DNA of 22,294 nucleotides from Auxenochlorella pyrenoidosa. Lineage: Eukaryota; Chlorophyta; Trebouxiophyceae; Chlorellales; Chlorellaceae. The position numbers and the translations under genes were made by a program. Location of the stretch: the NCBI GenBank assembly GCA_001430745.1, contig KQ482051.1, positions 153,309 through 175,602 on the forward strand. The letters run 5' to 3'. Position 1 is the first letter of the stretch; each line of letters begins with the position of its first letter. The notes beneath the pieces are model-generated. The model was not told where the DNA came from, searched no databases, and saw only the letters and a program-made list of their open reading frames with translations. Positions 9,959-19,356 of the stretch are shown piece after piece.

Positions 9959-10101
9959 GCAAAGTGGTCCACTGCAGCTCGGCTCGCCTGGAAGCATACA
10001 TCCCATCAAGCACTCGGCGAGCTGCCGCAGTGCCGTCTGAGCAGGCGATAGCCCCTGCCGCGGCTGCCTCCGCCTCGGTCTCAACCACCACTGAGAGAGC
10101 T

Positions 10102-10131
10102 CAGCAGCAGCAGCAGCAGCAGCAGCAGCAA
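10102..10131 (+). repeat. (CAG)9-CAA repeat in the APC6 5' leader
   Basis: Nine CAG units followed by CAA end about 43 nt before the APC6 start codon. In another frame this would read as ten glutamines, but that frame has no ATG. It is probably an untranslated trinucleotide repeat. Confidence 0.9.
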
Positions 10132-10174
10132 AGGGACGCTTCCGCACCAAGCTGCAGCAGTGGCGGCAGGCGCT

Positions 10175-13100
10175 ATGGAGGGCGGCGCGGCGCAGTCGCT
10201 GCGCTCCCTGGTGCACGACTGCCTGGCCAAGCACATGTACGAGGCCGCCGCCTTTTTTGCCGACAAGATGGTCACCCTGAGCGGCTACGCCCCCGCCGAG
10301 GTGTACACCCTCGCCCAGGCCTTCTACTGCGCGCGCCAGTTCCGGCGCTGCCTGCAACTGCTGCGCGGCACAGAGCTGATAGAGAAGGATGTGCGCTTCC
10401 GCTTCCTGGCGGCCAGGTGGGTGGGGGGGTGGGTTGCGCGTTGGTGAGGGTTGAACCGGGGTGGTGGTGGTGGTGTGTGTGGGTGGGGGGGGGGGACTGC
10501 AGGCGGCGGCATGAGATGCAGCAGAGCTGCATGTGCAGGGTGTGTGCCTTCTGCATGCTGCATCTCAGGCAGAGAGAAGGGCGGGTGCCAGGGCCAGTGG
10601 GACAACTGCCCTCCCTGAGCTGGTTGCCCAGGCTGCTCAGCCTTCTCTTGGTACGCTTGACCCCGCCTGCCTGCAGGTGCCTGGTGGAGTGCAGGGAGTG
10701 GGAGGAGTGCCTGTCGGTGCTGGGGGGGCTGGACGCCGAGGACCCGGCGGCGCTGGCTGCCACGCTGCCCATGCCGCGCGGCTCAGAGGCCCGCGCCCCC
10801 GGCGCCGCCATCAACTACTTCTCGGCAGTCTGCCTGCTGCGGGGGTGAGCTGCAGCCGCTGGCGGCGTGGCGAGCGCCCGGCTCGGCGGTGCATGCGGGC
10901 GCGGTCCAAGGCCGGTTGTGCAGGCATGGGCGGGTTGGCAGCTCTGGAGGTACCCATCGAGTGCCTCCCGCTGCCGGCCGTGTGCGAGTGGCCAGCAGGG
11001 CAGCCATGAGCTGCATGCCCAGCTCAGCTGCCATCCCAATGTGTTCAGGCTGCCGCCGTCCATGCTGCCCCGCTCCCCGCATGCAGCCGGGTGCATGACG
11101 CCCAGGACAACTTCCCCCGCGCCATCACTTGGTACCGCGCAGCCCTCAAGGCAGACCCCTTCAACATCGAGGTGAGCCCGGCCCGCCCTCCTGCAGCCCC
11201 CTGCTGGCAGCGCAGCTGTGAAGGGTGCCTGTCAGCACGCAGGGACGTCCGCCCAGCTGCATTCCCGAGCAACGCACCGACCCAACCTGTAGCTTGCATG
11301 CGGCAGGACCAGCATGTGCTGTGCCGCCACCTCAAAGTGGGTCGCTGCTTGCCCAGCCATGCGCCCCATCCTCCCGGCTGCCCGCAGGCCTTCCAGGCGC
11401 TGGTGGGTGGGCACAAGCTGAGCAATGCCGAGGAGCTGGAGCTGGTGCGGTCGCTGGACATCCCGCCGCAGCAGGTGCCAGGGCTCTGCACTCTTTGTGC
11501 CTGGCTGCTTGGGAGGAGGGGGCTCCCCATGCTAGCCCGTTTCCTCTCAAATCCTGCCTCTTCAAGCGCTCTTTGTGTTGACAACTTCATTTGTGGCAGC
11601 CGGCAGGCTGCAAGTGGTGCAGCGGCTGCTGCGTCAGGCATGCACCCTGCGGCCAACTCAGGGGCTGCTTATCCGGTCTTGTGCTCAAATGCCGAGCTTG
11701 GCTGTCCACTGCATCGTCTGCTAGTGTTTTGTGCACTGCAGCGCCCGAGTCGGCACGCCCGATTCCAGCCCTGCCCTGCCCCTGCCGGCCAACCCCCCCC
11801 TCCTTGCAGGGCTGGCTGCGCGACCTGTACCTGGCTCGCTGCAAGAAGTACGAGCAGACGCGCAGCATAGAGGGCACGCTGGCGGCGCTGGAGGGGGAGC
11901 CGGCGGCGCAGCAGGCCCAGCAGCAGCAGGCGCAGCAGCAGCAGCAAGCGGACGCCGCGGCGGCAGCGCAGACGCCGGGCGGTTTGGCCTACCGGCAGCA
12001 GCAGGCGGCGCAGGGCCCGCAGCCCATGGCGCTGAGCCCGTTGCCCGAGGAGCGCGCGGCCGGCGGCGGCGAGCAGCCGCCCGCCCCCGCCCCCGGCTGG
12101 GGCCTGCACGACAACCTGGATGTGCTGGCCTGCCGGGCCGAGTGGCTGTACCACAGGCAGGCCGCGGGGGGAAGGGAGCGGGCACAGCCGCCCCGCGCGC
12201 TGCAGCTGCCCTCTGAGGCCGGCGCCTCGCTGCTGCCCTCCAGCATCTCCCTCTGCAGTGCAGCGAGCGCGCATCAGCGGCCTCCCTGTGCTATGCAGTC
12301 GCTCCCCGCCTGCCACCGCCTCCCACGCCCTGCCTGCGTGCAGGGGGGCATACGCCGAGTGCTACGCGCTGACCTCGGCTGCCCTGGAGCGGGACCCATA
12401 CGCCACCGAGTGCCTGCCCGTCCACCTGGCCTCGGCTCTGGAACTGAAAAAGAAGACCGAGCTCTTTGCGCGGGGCCACAAGTGAGCGAAGGGGGCGTTG
12501 CGTTTGGGTCGCATTTTGCATGCCGTGCATGCTGAGACACGCGTCGGCAGGCAAGCAGACGTGCAAGGCCACGGATGGCCAAGTTGCCTGCTCTGGTAGG
12601 GAGTGTGCACGGGCAGCATGCACAAGCGCAGGGTGGAGGGCCGCAGCTGGGGCAGCCTGGGAGCCCTGGCCCCCCTGTGAGGAGGGCCCTTGCCCACGCC
12701 CTGGGCTCCCATCCCCGGCCTGCAGGCTGGTGGAGGAGCACCCCGACCGCGCTGTGTCCTGGTTTGCTGTGGGCTGCTACTACATGTGCTCACAGCAGTA
12801 CGAGCAGGTGGGCATGTAGAGCTTATAATGCAAGGATGCTAGACCTCCAGCTAGGCGCCGACCAATCCAGAGTCGCCCCACCAACAACAACAACAACGCC
12901 CACAATCAAACCATCCCACCCTTCGGCGCAGGCGCGGCGCTACTTTGGCAAGGCCACCGCCCTGGACCGTGGCTTTGCGCCCGCCTGGGTGGCCTTTGGG
13001 CACGCCTTTGCGGCGCAGGACGAGTCGGACCAGGTGTGTGTTTGGGGGGGGGGGGAGGGGGGGTTGTGGGTGAGTGGGTGCATGGGCGGCAGCCAGGGTG

Positions 13101-14703
13101 GCAGTGGGCGGACGCGAGGTGTTCTGCCGCTGCTGCACCTCAAGCCAGGCGGGCCAGCAACGCTCATGCCCACCTGGCTGTGTGCCACGCATGTAGCCGC
13201 AGCCACTGGCCGGCCCCGGCAGCCCGGCTGCTCAGTGCGCAAGCTGAGAGCTGCATGCCCGCACCTGCCGACCGCCCGCCGCGCGCGCCGCCCCGCCGCT
13301 CCCAGGCCATGGCTGCGTACCGCACCGCCAACCGGCTCTTCCCGGGGCTGCACGGCCCGTTGATGGGCATGGGCATGGAATACCAGCGCATGAACAACCT
13401 GGGGCTGGCGGAGCAGTGCTTCAGCCAGGTGCGCCCCGGGGGCTGCCGCCCGCGCCACTCTGTCGTTGCGCTCGGCGCATGCCTGCTCGCCAGCCTGTCC
13501 TGCCTTGTTGTCCCATCTCCTCGCCTGACCGCGGGGCGCGCCCCCCCGCAGGCCGCCAAGCTGTGCCCCTCAGACCCTCTGGCCGCCAACGAGCTGGGGG
13601 TGCTGGCCTACCGCAACCGAGACTACCAGGCCGCCGCCCGCTGGCTGCACCGCGCGCTGGAGCAGCTGCCGGGCGGCAGGCCCACCACCGGTGCGGGGCG
13701 GCAGCTGCTGCGCCCCTCCTGCCGTGGCAGCGCCCCCGCTGGCCAGCCCTGGCGCCACCCGCAGGCTCCCCCCCGGCCAGCAGCGCCTGGGGCCACCCCC
13801 GCCCTCCGCCCCCTCGCCCCAGCAGCCGCTTGTGTGCTGAGTCAGCAGCCCGCCGCCTGGGCATCTGCCGCCTGCCTGCCTGCAGGGTGGGAGCCCGCGC
13901 TGGTCAACCTGGGTCACACGCTGCGCAAGCTGCGCCAGTGGGACGCCGCCATCGACTGCTACCGCCAGGCGCTGGGGCTCAAGCCGGGCCAGGCGAGGGA
14001 GGGGGGCAGGCTCCTGGTTCAGGGGGACGAGCCAGCGCGGGCCGCTGCTGACCAAGTGGGCGTGCTCAACCACGTGTGCCTTACACGGGCGCGCTGGTTT
14101 GATGGCCAGGCCTGCGCTCGCCCTGCGCTCGTGCATCTGTGGCGACGACCTTCACCCGCCGCCCTCTGGTGCTTGCCCCGCTGGCCGCTGATTGGAGACA
14201 CTCCTCTGGTGCGCCCCCATCGCCTGGGCCCCCCTGCTGCCGTGCAGCCGGGCACGTACTCGGCCCTGGGGTACACGTACCACCTGAAAAGCGACTTCAA
14301 CGCCGCCATTGAGCACTATCACAAGGTTGGGCCGGGTGGGGAGGCGAGTGGGTGGGGGATGGGGTTGCAGCGTATGCAGCCCCTCGGCATGCGGCAGCGG
14401 CCAGCGGAGGGAAGCCTGCCGGACGTCCACGGCGCTCGCACCCGCAGGCTCGCGCGCCCTGCTTCGCGTGCTTGCCTGCCTGCCAGCCCTTGCTAGCCTC
14501 CAACCCCGGCCGCTGGGCCCCTGCTCCTGGCTGGTCCGGACCAGGCGCTGGGCCTGCGCCCGGAGGACGTTTTCACCGCGGAGATGCTGGCAGAGGCGAT
14601 GGAGGAGGCCAGCCTGGCGTTTGAGACGGAGCTGCGGCAGGACGGCAGCCCGGGGCCTGGCGGGGCGGGTGCGGCGCTGCACCCAGGCTCCTCTCCCGCC
14701 TGA
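10175..14703 (+). CDS. CDC16: Anaphase-promoting complex subunit 6 (CDC16), TPR protein
   Basis: Scaffold subunit of the APC/C ubiquitin ligase that drives mitotic exit; nuclear/cytosolic. Thirteen exons: 10175-10416, 10677-10844, 11087-11171, 11388-11474, 11810-12156, 12344-12481, 12726-12807, 12932-13033, 13306-13428, 13552-13690, 13886-13992, 14248-14325 and 14545-14703. They sum to 1857 nt (618 aa) with phases closing throughout. Plant-APC6-like blocks include DCLAKHMYEAAAFFADK (N-terminus), RAITWYRAALKADP, SWFAVGCYYMCSQQYEQARR, GKATALDRGFAPAWVAFGHA, CPSDPLAANELGVLAYRNRDY and TYSALGYTYHLKSDFNAAI. Helix-turn-helix TPR spacing runs from about 295 to 570. It is longer than Arabidopsis APC6 (about 540 aa, from memory), mainly because exon 5 carries a Q/A/P-rich insert at about 225-290. 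Introns 5 and 11 have GC donors. ATG 10175 is chosen because the conserved N-terminus starts right after it. Confidence 0.94.
11908..11971 (+). repeat. Gln/Ala-rich low-complexity tract in APC6 exon 5
   Basis: CAG-dominated codons encode AAQQAQQQQAQQQQQADAAA, starting at about residue 226. The tract continues as a Q/A/G/P-rich loop until the conserved GWGLHDNLDVLACRAEWLYH block. It sits between TPR-type helices, so it is probably a disordered surface loop. Confidence 0.9.
12157..12343 (+). other. GC-AG intron 5 of APC6
   Basis: The exon ends ...EWLYH plus AG at 12156 and is followed by GCAGGC. The acceptor GCGTGCAG precedes GGGGGCATAC at 12344, giving YHRGAYAECYALTS, which fits the family's YHQCGEYQKCFELTS pattern. 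A GT donor at 12149 (CT|GTACCA) has the same phase but would delete three residues (YHR). Confidence 0.7.
13993..14247 (+). other. GC-AG intron 11 of APC6
   Basis: The exon ends ALGLKPGQ at 13992, followed by GCGAGG. The acceptor GCCGTGCAG precedes PGTYSALGYTYHL at 14248. The joined sequence has the same spacing as the Arabidopsis protein between its ALTL and TYSGL segments (from memory), which argues against a displaced GT donor. Confidence 0.75.
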
Positions 14704-15005
14704 GCCGGCGGGGCACCCGCTCTGCGGTTTGCCCCAGCAGCGGCAGGGCGGGGCATGCTGCAGAGGGCTCGAGTGCAGCTGGTGGCCTCTGCCGCAGGAT
14801 CTTCTAACTTTCAAGGCATGCGACAGCTGCCCTCAGCCCCCCAGCCTGCACATGCTGCTTGGCCCGACGAACCCAAGTTTCCATGTTGTTTGTCTCTAGC
14901 ACCTTCACTGCATGCTGCATGCGGGTCCTCTGCAGACCCATGCTCCCTACCGTCTCATGCTCTCACCATCCAAATGGTGCAGTTAGCAACTACAATTCCG
15001 ACTCA

Positions 15006-15010
15006 TGTAA
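15006..15010 (+). terminator. TGTAA polyadenylation signal for APC6
   Basis: TGTAA is the established poly(A) signal of chlorophyte green algae. This copy lies about 300 nt after the APC6 stop codon at 14701-14703, a plausible 3' UTR length. It is the only copy in correct orientation that I found near any gene end in the window. Confidence 0.6.
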
Positions 15011-15150
15011 GCTTGTGCACGGCTCGCAAGACGTTGTGAGGCTGGCCCGGCATGAGCAGCAGCCTCCACAAGCTCAGTATCTGCAGGGGCAAACCGAGGA
15101 GGGCACCCGTTTGTTCGCTGCTACACTGCCTCGGCAGAGTCTGAAACGAC

Positions 15151-15195
15151 CCCGCAAAGCCCAAACCCTTGCTCCAAGCACTCCCGCTTTGCGGG
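15151..15195. repeat. Perfect 10-bp inverted repeat with 25-nt loop
   Basis: CCCGCAAAGC (15151-15160) is exactly repeated in reverse complement as GCTTTGCGGG (15186-15195). It lies about 265 bp upstream of the M11 protease ATG and about 140 bp after the APC6 poly(A) signal, so it may be a paired factor-binding site or an RNA hairpin. Confidence 0.85.
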
Positions 15196-15459
15196 AGGCC
15201 GCCAGTGTGCCAGAGTGGCAAGCGTGACATGCCTGCTGTGCTGCCAACACAAGCGGCACAGCAGTCATGGTTTGCTGCGCCTGCGCTTCTTCCTGCAGTC
15301 GAAAAGCAGCCTTGCCGTGGCTGCAGGCGTACACCCTACGCGCAATGTTCAAAAGGACTGGCCTCGTTTACCCGTAGCCTGCAAAGCCACTCTGATCGCA
15401 TTCACTGCCTTCCGATCGTTTCAAACACAGATTCTGACACAAATTTGGCAGCAGACGGC

Positions 15460-18400
15460 ATGCCAACCCGGGTTGCCCTTGGCTCACTCCTTGTGCTGAC
15501 TCTCTGTGCCCCAGGATTGCTTGGCGCAGCCTCCCAGTCGGAATCGCTCGCCCTTCAAGGTAATTGGGTAGGGCCTGGCAGGCTGACTGGCTATTGAGGC
15601 AGTGCCCGCCCGGCCATCCTTTCAGTGCAATACACCTTTTTGCTCCCGCAGGCTTGGTGTTTGAGTACGATCTCGAGTCGGACACTGTGGGCCTTAAAGA
15701 GAGGTGAGGCCTTATAGGTTTCCTCCGGAGCGACACCTTGCAGGGTGGCCGGAGGGGAGGGTTTTGGCGAAGAAGCCAGTGGGCTGGGATCAAGCCGGGA
15801 GCGACGGTCTGGTGCACCCAAAATCCACACCGCCACGGTGCCCGTCCTTGGCCTGGCGCCCGGCCAGCAGGAAGACGTACCGCCGCCTGAACGCGCCCCA
15901 CCAACCCCCCCTGTTTCACCACAACCCCTGCAGCTTCCATGTGCTGCACACCCCAACTGGTCAGCGCGTGCGCCTATACTTTGATGGTGGCGATGCGTCC
16001 GTGCTGGCGGGGTTACCACCAGGCTCTCAGGTCGCGGTCTCTGGCAGCTGGTTGGGAGCAGGCGGCGATGTGGCCGCTGCGGGCGGCCCCATGCAGCAGC
16101 AGCCTGGCCATGACCCCCGATTTTGCAGCAAACTAACGCAAATTCTGCAGCCAGGGCCACATGCAGTCAGCCCATTCGTGCAGCCTGTGGGCGCCAACAC
16201 TGGCGCAAGCGTTGCTGGTGCTGCGGCTGTGCGCACGCCGCCAGCAAGGCTGACCACAGCCAGCTTCCCCCTGGCAGCTTCAGAGCTGCCCGTGCTGGCC
16301 ATACCCAGTGAGCATGAGGACGCTGCGCGTGTGAATCACTGCAAGAAATCTCGCGCCTGCTTGCAGCAAAGGCTGCCCTGCACGTGCCCGGGCCCGGGCC
16401 CGGCCCCTGCCCTTGGGCCTCTGGCACATGTACATGCTGAATCGCAAAGCTCATGACCTGTCCCATTTCCCCCCGGTGCTGCCCACCCCCCTTGCTACTT
16501 GTGCCGCAGTCTACCCTGCAGCCAACGGCGCCAGCGCTGCGGGCGGGACATGCGCCGGCACCTCGCAGCCCCTCTTTTCGCCGCGGGATGTCCGCCGCGC
16601 GCTGTTTGAGAGCGCCAACCCGCAGGGCCCAACCACCGGCAGCACCTTTCGCGAGTGCTCCGCCAACAGGACGCGGCTCACCTCTGCCACCAGCCTGGTG
16701 GCCGAGCCCGTCTACTTGCCCTGCGGCGGCAGCATGTGAGCAGCAGCGGGGTGCCCTGCAAGCAAACCCAGTGGGCCAGCGCGAGAGGCGGGGGCAGGCT
16801 GGGTTGCGGGTCGCCCAAAAGCAGGCACAACACCAGGGCGCGGTGCATGCCAAACCAGCGAGTCTCACTTTGTGTGCCTGTGTGAGGAGCATGCCCATCA
16901 AAACACAGTGTTTGCGCCTGTGGCGCTCCCCGCTCCCCACCCCGCAGTGCCGGACAGCGCTGGGCCATTACTGGCTGCTCCTTCTCGCACTTCTCGGGCA
17001 TCGCTGCTGCCGCCGATGCCGCACTAGCCGCCCGTGGCCTCAACACGTCACGCTTTCGCCACCGCGTCTACCTGCTGCCGCCCAGCACCGCCTGCGGCGA
17101 CTTTGTGGGCATGGCCCAGATTGGCTGCGTGGGCGGCCCTGCCTGCAGCGCCTGGATCGGGTCCAAATACTGGGCGTCACCCCAGGTGCGGGGCCGCCTG
17201 CGCAGCCTCGCTGCCCTGCCCAAGTATGGGCTGCTGCCGCCTTGCTGCCGGCAGTCCTTGCACTGTGTTGGTCTGCGTGGGAGGCGGGCACCTGCAAGCT
17301 TAGTGAGGCGCACCAGGGCGGCAGCCTAGTGTGCAGGGGAGGGGTGCATGGCGTGCACGCTGCCGGGCATGCAAGCTGCAGGTGGAGGGGTGAGCCAGGC
17401 ATGGCGGGCAATGCAGGCAGCAGAAGCGCCCTGGCAGCCGCTCCTGCCCCTGATGCGGCGCTTGCATGGATGGCGTCCCAGCTCACCCCCAGGCTTCCTG
17501 GCCCCCTTCGCATGTGCCTGTGCAGGCCTTCATGCATGAGCTGAGCCACAACCTGTACCTCGCCCACGCCGGCAAGAACGTGGACAACGGCAAGGGCGGG
17601 CAGACCTTTGACCCCTGTGAGCACGGGGGCGCCGCTGTGCCGGGGCTGCTGGTCGGTTGGTTTGGATGCTGTGGATTGGGGCTTGTGTCTGCCACCAGCG
17701 CAGCTGCTGGGCACGCAGCTGAGACCATGGGCTCCGGCATGTGCGCAGCTCAGCTGTGCCTCAGCCGTGGTGCAGTGATGCAGCACCACTGCGCCACCAG
17801 GACCTCGACCCTTCCTGCCTGCATGCTGTGCATCCGCGTGCCAACCCGCAGATGCGGACGACTCGTGCGTTATGGGGTACTGCTGCGCCAACCGCTGCCC
17901 AAACACGCCGCATGCCTGGCAGGTGCGCACGCCGCGGCGCTCAGCGTGAAACACGGCGCGTGGTCAGCACCAGTAGGCCAGCAACCTAGAAGGATGAGAA
18001 TCAAGTGTGGGCCCTGCAGGGAAGCACAGGGTGCAGCACATTACTCGTGGGCGGCAGTTTGACCCTCAACTGCCCGCCCGCCCTGCCGTGCAGCTGGGCT
18101 GGATCTCGGTGCAGCAGCTGGAGGGGGGGCTGGCCCAGGGCAGGCCGGTCCCCATTGCCATCCCCTCCCAGTCCCTCGCCTCGGCCCGCGCCGGCCTGCG
18201 GCTGGTGCCCGGCTGGTCGCCCACCGCGCCGCCGGTGTTTGTGGGGTACCGCACCGCCAGCGAGGGGGACGCTGCCCTGGGGCCCGACCTGGCGCGCAAG
18301 GTGCTCGTCTACACAGCCAACATCCGCACCCAGCAGGACAGCGTGTACACCGCCGTGCAGGCCGCGCTGCGGGGTGAGCGACCCCCTCCTTGAAGGGCCT

Positions 18401-18826
18401 GGCTGGCCGGGCTGCGCAGGAGCCGCCCAGGGGGGGGTGGAGGCCTGCTGGCGTATGTTCTTGGAGCGCTGAGTGGAGCCTCCAGGCCTGCCGTTGCCGC
18501 GCTGCATCGTTCCTTTGTGCCATGCGGACAGGGTGTTTGGCCAAGCGCGCTGCCTGCTGCACTCACAACCATGAACCCCCATAACATCTGCAGCCGGCGA
18601 GTCGTGGGAGCAGCCCGGCAGCGGCCTAGTCGTGCGCGCCAACGTGACGGGCCCCCGAGCAGCGACCCTCACGGTGTGCCGGAGGGGCGGCATGCGCGAA
18701 AACCTGCACAGCTGCCTGAACAAGCTGGACTGGGACTGCAACGGGCTGGCTGGGGCGGCCGACCCAGCCTGCGTGCCGCTGCTGAGGCAGGGGCTAGCAC
18801 GCAGCCGGCGCCTCGCGGCGCGGTAG
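15460..18826 (+). CDS. Secreted gametolysin-like metalloprotease (peptidase family M11)
   Basis: Predicted extracellular zinc protease. In volvocine algae this family digests or remodels cell-wall matrix glycoproteins; the substrate here is unknown. Nine exons: 15460-15559, 15652-15703, 15934-16307, 16510-16735, 16948-17185, 17526-17616, 17852-17922, 18094-18373 and 18594-18826. They sum to 1665 nt (554 aa) and phases all close. Residues 1 to about 23 form a signal peptide (Arg, then SLLVLTLCAPGLLGA). The zinc site is HELSHNLYLAHAG with ligands H334, H338, H344 and catalytic E335. The Met-turn is DDSCVMGYCC (M368), and its preceding Tyr codon is split across introns 6. Upstream, PLFSPRDVRRALFES, CGDFVGMAQIGC and paired cysteines match the M11 layout. 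The Gly of the metzincin HExxHxxGxxH motif is Tyr here. The start is chosen for the signal peptide. The exon 3 end (donor A|GTGAGC at 16308) is the weakest boundary. Confidence 0.88.
16386..16403. repeat. Tandem palindromic GCCCGG repeat in M11 intron 3
   Basis: Three back-to-back GCCCGG units follow a CACGTG palindrome at 16381-16386. The element sits in the intron at 16308-16509 and can form a short self-complementary structure. It may be no more than high-GC low complexity. Confidence 0.6.
17186..17525 (+). other. M11 protease intron 5, 340 nt
   Basis: The donor GTGCGG follows ...KYWASPQ and the acceptor CTGTGCAG precedes AFMHELSH. The flanking protein is contiguous in family order. No extra exon or embedded gene is visible. 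Confidence 0.8.
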
Positions 18827-18881
18827 GCTGCACGCCCACACGGCTGGGCTGCCCTGCCCAGGGCTCTGACACAGGCTGGCC

Positions 18882-18904
18882 CTGATGGCTCTTCGAGCCA
18901 TCAG
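18882..18904 (+). other. Perfect 10-bp stem hairpin in the M11 protease 3' UTR
   Basis: CTGATGGCTC and GAGCCATCAG pair completely around a TTC loop, starting 56 nt after the stop codon at 18824-18826. The core GGCTCTTCGAGCC recalls the histone stem-loop but lacks its 4-nt loop and flanks, and the gene is not a histone. A 3' UTR stability or regulatory element is the simplest reading. Confidence 0.7.
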
Positions 18905-19284
18905 AGGCAGGGCGTCAATACGACCCTGCAAGTTTTCCCCACCTTTTACTGCCTAAGGCATGATGGCAGCCTCCCCCCCACCCAGAACCGCCATGCACTG
19001 TTTTGCAAACTCCTCTGCCTGCCTTGCGCAGCGCACTTGAAAACTGCCCTCCTGTGAACGTCTCCCATCCTCTTCCCAACTCTCTTCCATGGATTGCTCC
19101 CGATTGGTCTGTGTTTCTAATACCTGGTCCTACATCCCTTGGACAAAACCCCGCCCCTGAGTTGCCGTGTGTCACACTTGTACCTTTTCCACACGCCCGC
19201 CTACCGCCCCTGGTTTTTGATAGTTAATGAACTCCTTTGTGCGCGTGTGTTCCCAACTATCCTCGCTCCCACCCATCCGGCAGA

Positions 19285-19356
19285 AAACCCCCACACTGAC
19301 TTGACTTCCACCGCCCCCCGAAACCCACACACTGACTTCACGCGCCCACGTGTCCG
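19285..19356. repeat. Two imperfect 36-bp tandem units in the 3' spacer
   Basis: AAACCCCCACACTGACTT (19285-19302) recurs as AAACCCACACACTGACTT (19321-19338), with 17 of 18 bases equal. The rest of each 36-bp unit is only loosely similar. It is a weak minisatellite in non-coding sequence. Confidence 0.7.

Larger units (their letters stand above)
9475..10174. promoter_or_regulatory. Divergent promoter and leaders of the M14 carboxypeptidase and APC6
   Basis: This 700-bp region separates two divergent starts. The part at about 9475-9660 is the least GC-rich and is the likeliest promoter core. The part nearer 10174 is probably APC6 5' leader, because it holds a strong AG|GTGAGT donor at 9727 and a CAG repeat just before the ATG. 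I could not pick out a convincing TATA box. Confidence 0.45.
14704..15459. other. Tandem spacer: APC6 3' region and M11 protease promoter
   Basis: These 756 bp lie between two plus-strand genes. The first part should be the APC6 3' UTR, ending soon after the TGTAA at 15006-15010. The rest would be the promoter and leader of the M11 gene, including a 10-bp inverted repeat at 15151-15195. An in-frame ATG at 15229 exists, but the signal peptide begins at 15460. No further gene is seen. Confidence 0.6.

Noticed and set aside
10160..10174. GTG start 15 nt upstream of the APC6 ATG
   Set aside because: Nuclear genes rarely use GTG, and the ATG at 10175 lies directly before the conserved N-terminus.
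9715..10848. 377-codon open frame on the plus strand across the APC6 leader and exons 1-2
   Set aside because: It starts without ATG, reads the CAG repeat as polyQ, and then runs out of frame through conserved APC6 exons and intron 1. It is a GC-rich shadow frame.
15229..15459. Longer M11 protein from the in-frame ATG at 15229
   Set aside because: It would bury the clear signal peptide that starts at 15460 behind 77 residues lacking family similarity.
18882..18904. Histone-type 3' stem-loop
   Set aside because: The loop has 3 nt rather than 4, flanking bases differ, and the gene is a protease.
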